This document shows positions 62,103 through 64,000 of a stretch of 64,000 nucleotides of DNA, piece by piece. The DNA lies in the NCBI GenBank assembly GCA_963786305.1, contig CAWAYL010000011.1:1-64000 (forward strand), written 5' to 3'. How positions within the stretch are numbered: position 1 is the stretch's first letter; each line of letters begins with the position of its first letter. The notes under the pieces are model-generated. The model was not told where the DNA came from. It searched no databases and worked only from the letters and a program-made list of their open reading frames with translations. A program made the translations under genes and the position numbers. Origin of the DNA: CAKZLS01 sp963786305. GTDB taxonomy: Bacteria; Pseudomonadota; Alphaproteobacteria; Rhodospirillales; Defluviicoccaceae.

Positions 62103-63333
62103 CTACGCCAACGGGCGGGTGTCGTCGATGATCTTGCCGTCGTTGGGCAGCGTGTCGGGGGCGGCGAGTTCGACGCGGCCCTTGAGCTTGCAGACCGCCT
62201 GCAGTGTCTCCGCCACGGCGGCCGCGTCGGCGCCGCGGCTCTCGCAATGGAGCGTCATCACGTCGCGGCCGCTGCTCCTGGCTGACCACCAGGCGCGAGC
62301 GGATGATCTCGGGGTGGCGCTTCGCCACCTCGGCGATCTGGGCGGGGTGGACGAACATGCCCTTGACCTTGGTGGTCTGGTCGGCGCGGCCCATCCAGCC
62401 CTTGAGCCGCATGTTGGTGCGCCCGCACGGGCTCGGACCCCGGCAGCACCGCCGACAGGTCGCCGGTGGCGAAGCGGATCAGCGGGTATTCGCCGGTTGA
62501 AGGTGGTGACCACCACCTCGCCGACCTCGCCGTCGGGCACGCCGTCGCCGGTGCCGGGGCGGACGATCTCGACGATCACGCATTCGTCGACGATCAGCCC
62601 CTCCATGGCCGGCGTCTCATAGGCGATGAGGCCGAGGTCGGCGGTGCCGTACCACTGGTAGGCGTCGACGCCGAGCGCCTTGATGTCGGCCCGCAAGCCG
62701 GGCGACAGGCCCTCGCCGGCGACCGAGGCGATCTTCACGCTGGAGACGTCGGCGTCCATCTCCCGCGCGGTCTCCAGCAGGATCTTCAGGAACGACGGCG
62801 TGCCGGCGTAGTACCGCGGACGGACGTCCCGGATCGCCTGGATCTGCAATTCGGTGTTGCCGACGCCGGCCGGGAACACGGCGCAGCCGATGGCGCGGGC
62901 GCCGCTGTCCACCATGGCGCCGGCCGGGGTGAAGTGATAGGAAAAGGTGTTGTGGATGACGTGGCAGGGGCGAAAGCCGGCGGCGAAAAAGGCGCGCCCC
63001 GTTCGCCAGTAATCGGTGCTCATGACCCTCGAGGTCGTAGATCGGCCCGGGCGACTGATAGATGCGCACCAGGCTGCCGCGGATGACCGTCGACAGTCCG
63101 CCGAACGGCAGGTCTCTTTTCTGCAGGTCGATGAGATCCGACTTGCGGGTCACCGGCAGGGTCGCCAGGGCGGCGCGGTCGACGATGTCCGTGGGCTCCA
63201 CATCGGCCAGCAGGGCGCGATAATGCGGAGCGTTGTCCTTGGCGTTGGCGATTTGGTAGGGAAGCTCGTCGAACAGCCTGGCGTCGCGCGCCTCGGGATC
63301 GCGAGTCTCCAGCTTGTCGTAATGCTCGGTCAT
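62103..63333 (-). CDS. phenylacetate-CoA-ligase-like AMP-binding enzyme (several frameshifts)
   Basis: An adenylate-forming ligase of the PaaK type, about 410 residues in pieces. Start: MTEHYDKLETRDPEARDARL, ALATLPVTRKSDLIDLQKRD, FGGLSTVIRGSLVRIYQSPG. After about 63020: FSYHFTPAGAMVDSGARAIG, YAGTPSFLKILLETAREMDA, GEGLSPGLRADIKALGVDAY, QWYGTADLGLIAYET. Then shifts near 62500, 62430 and 62275 with YPLIRFATGDLS-like, GWMGRADQTTKVKGMFVHPA and KLKGRVELAAPDTLPNDGKI. All PaaK landmarks are in order. It sits beside livF, as these ligases often do with Liv-type transporters. The aryl or fatty-acid substrate is open. Confidence 0.82.
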
Positions 63334-63381
63334 GAAAGCGGTCCACCCCAGCCCCCTGGCGTTTCCGGATGCCCCTGTCGA

Positions 63382-64000
<619 letters not shown>

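Overview
The window comes from a GC-rich alphaproteobacterium, probably of the Rhodospirillales type. The evidence is the gene order rpsT-dnaA-dnaN-recF-gyrB with mutM-ubiE-ubiB-coaBC-dut alongside, a CcrM-type GANTC methyltransferase, aerobic CobS/CobT cobaltochelatase, OlsB/OlsA-like ornithine-lipid genes, an alphaproteobacterial GTTC-N7-GTTC SOS box and most of an ethylmalonyl-CoA (EMC) pathway. No tRNA, rRNA or CRISPR array was seen.

Layout. 0-6 kb: 3' end of glgX, a GST, a TPR protein, a YeeZ-like reductase and an nfeD/slipin pair. 6-10.2 kb: an accessory patch with a toxin-antitoxin pair bracketed by a 65-bp dispersed repeat, then a mosaic of IS256, IS4 and IS1182 fragments and a complete IS701-family element with a TTAG target duplication. 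10.2-12.6 kb: tctB/tctA tricarboxylate transporter. 12.6-22.6 kb: cobT-cobS-J-domain protein, an EamA exporter divergent from bolA, a CNNM/CorC protein, aroB-aroK and xerD. 22.7-27 kb: two more toxin-antitoxin pairs around mcl (malyl-CoA lyase) and accA. 27-36 kb: Rrf2-cysK-moeB-dsrE sulfur genes, dut-coaBC, ubiB-ubiE, mutM and an enoyl-CoA hydratase. 36-44 kb: rpsT, an AT-rich candidate origin region, dnaA, dnaN, recF, gyrB. 44-51 kb: a small lipoprotein, a VanZ-like protein, an isolated 60-codon transcription unit, a glycosyltransferase pair, rnhB, ccrM and olsB/olsA. 51.5-60.3 kb: an EMC block with etfBA, the B12 adenosyltransferase, a HIG1-like protein, methylsuccinyl-CoA dehydrogenase, a crotonyl-CoA carboxylase/reductase fused to two CBS domains, and divergent ethylmalonyl-CoA mutase. 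60.3-64 kb: an orphan SOS box, an alpha/beta hydrolase, an AT-rich repeat-bearing spacer, a phenylacetate-CoA-ligase-like gene and a truncated livF.

How the genes fit together. Ccr, Ecm, Mcd and Mcl cover the key steps of acetyl-CoA assimilation through ethylmalonyl-CoA. ETF is the probable electron acceptor for Mcd, and CobST plus the PduO-type adenosyltransferase supply the coenzyme B12 used by Ecm.

Quality warning. At least a dozen genes, including the essential dnaA and aroK, carry single-base frameshifts, many of them in short homopolymers. The simplest reading is uncorrected sequencing indels, so these genes are annotated across the shifts rather than called pseudogenes.
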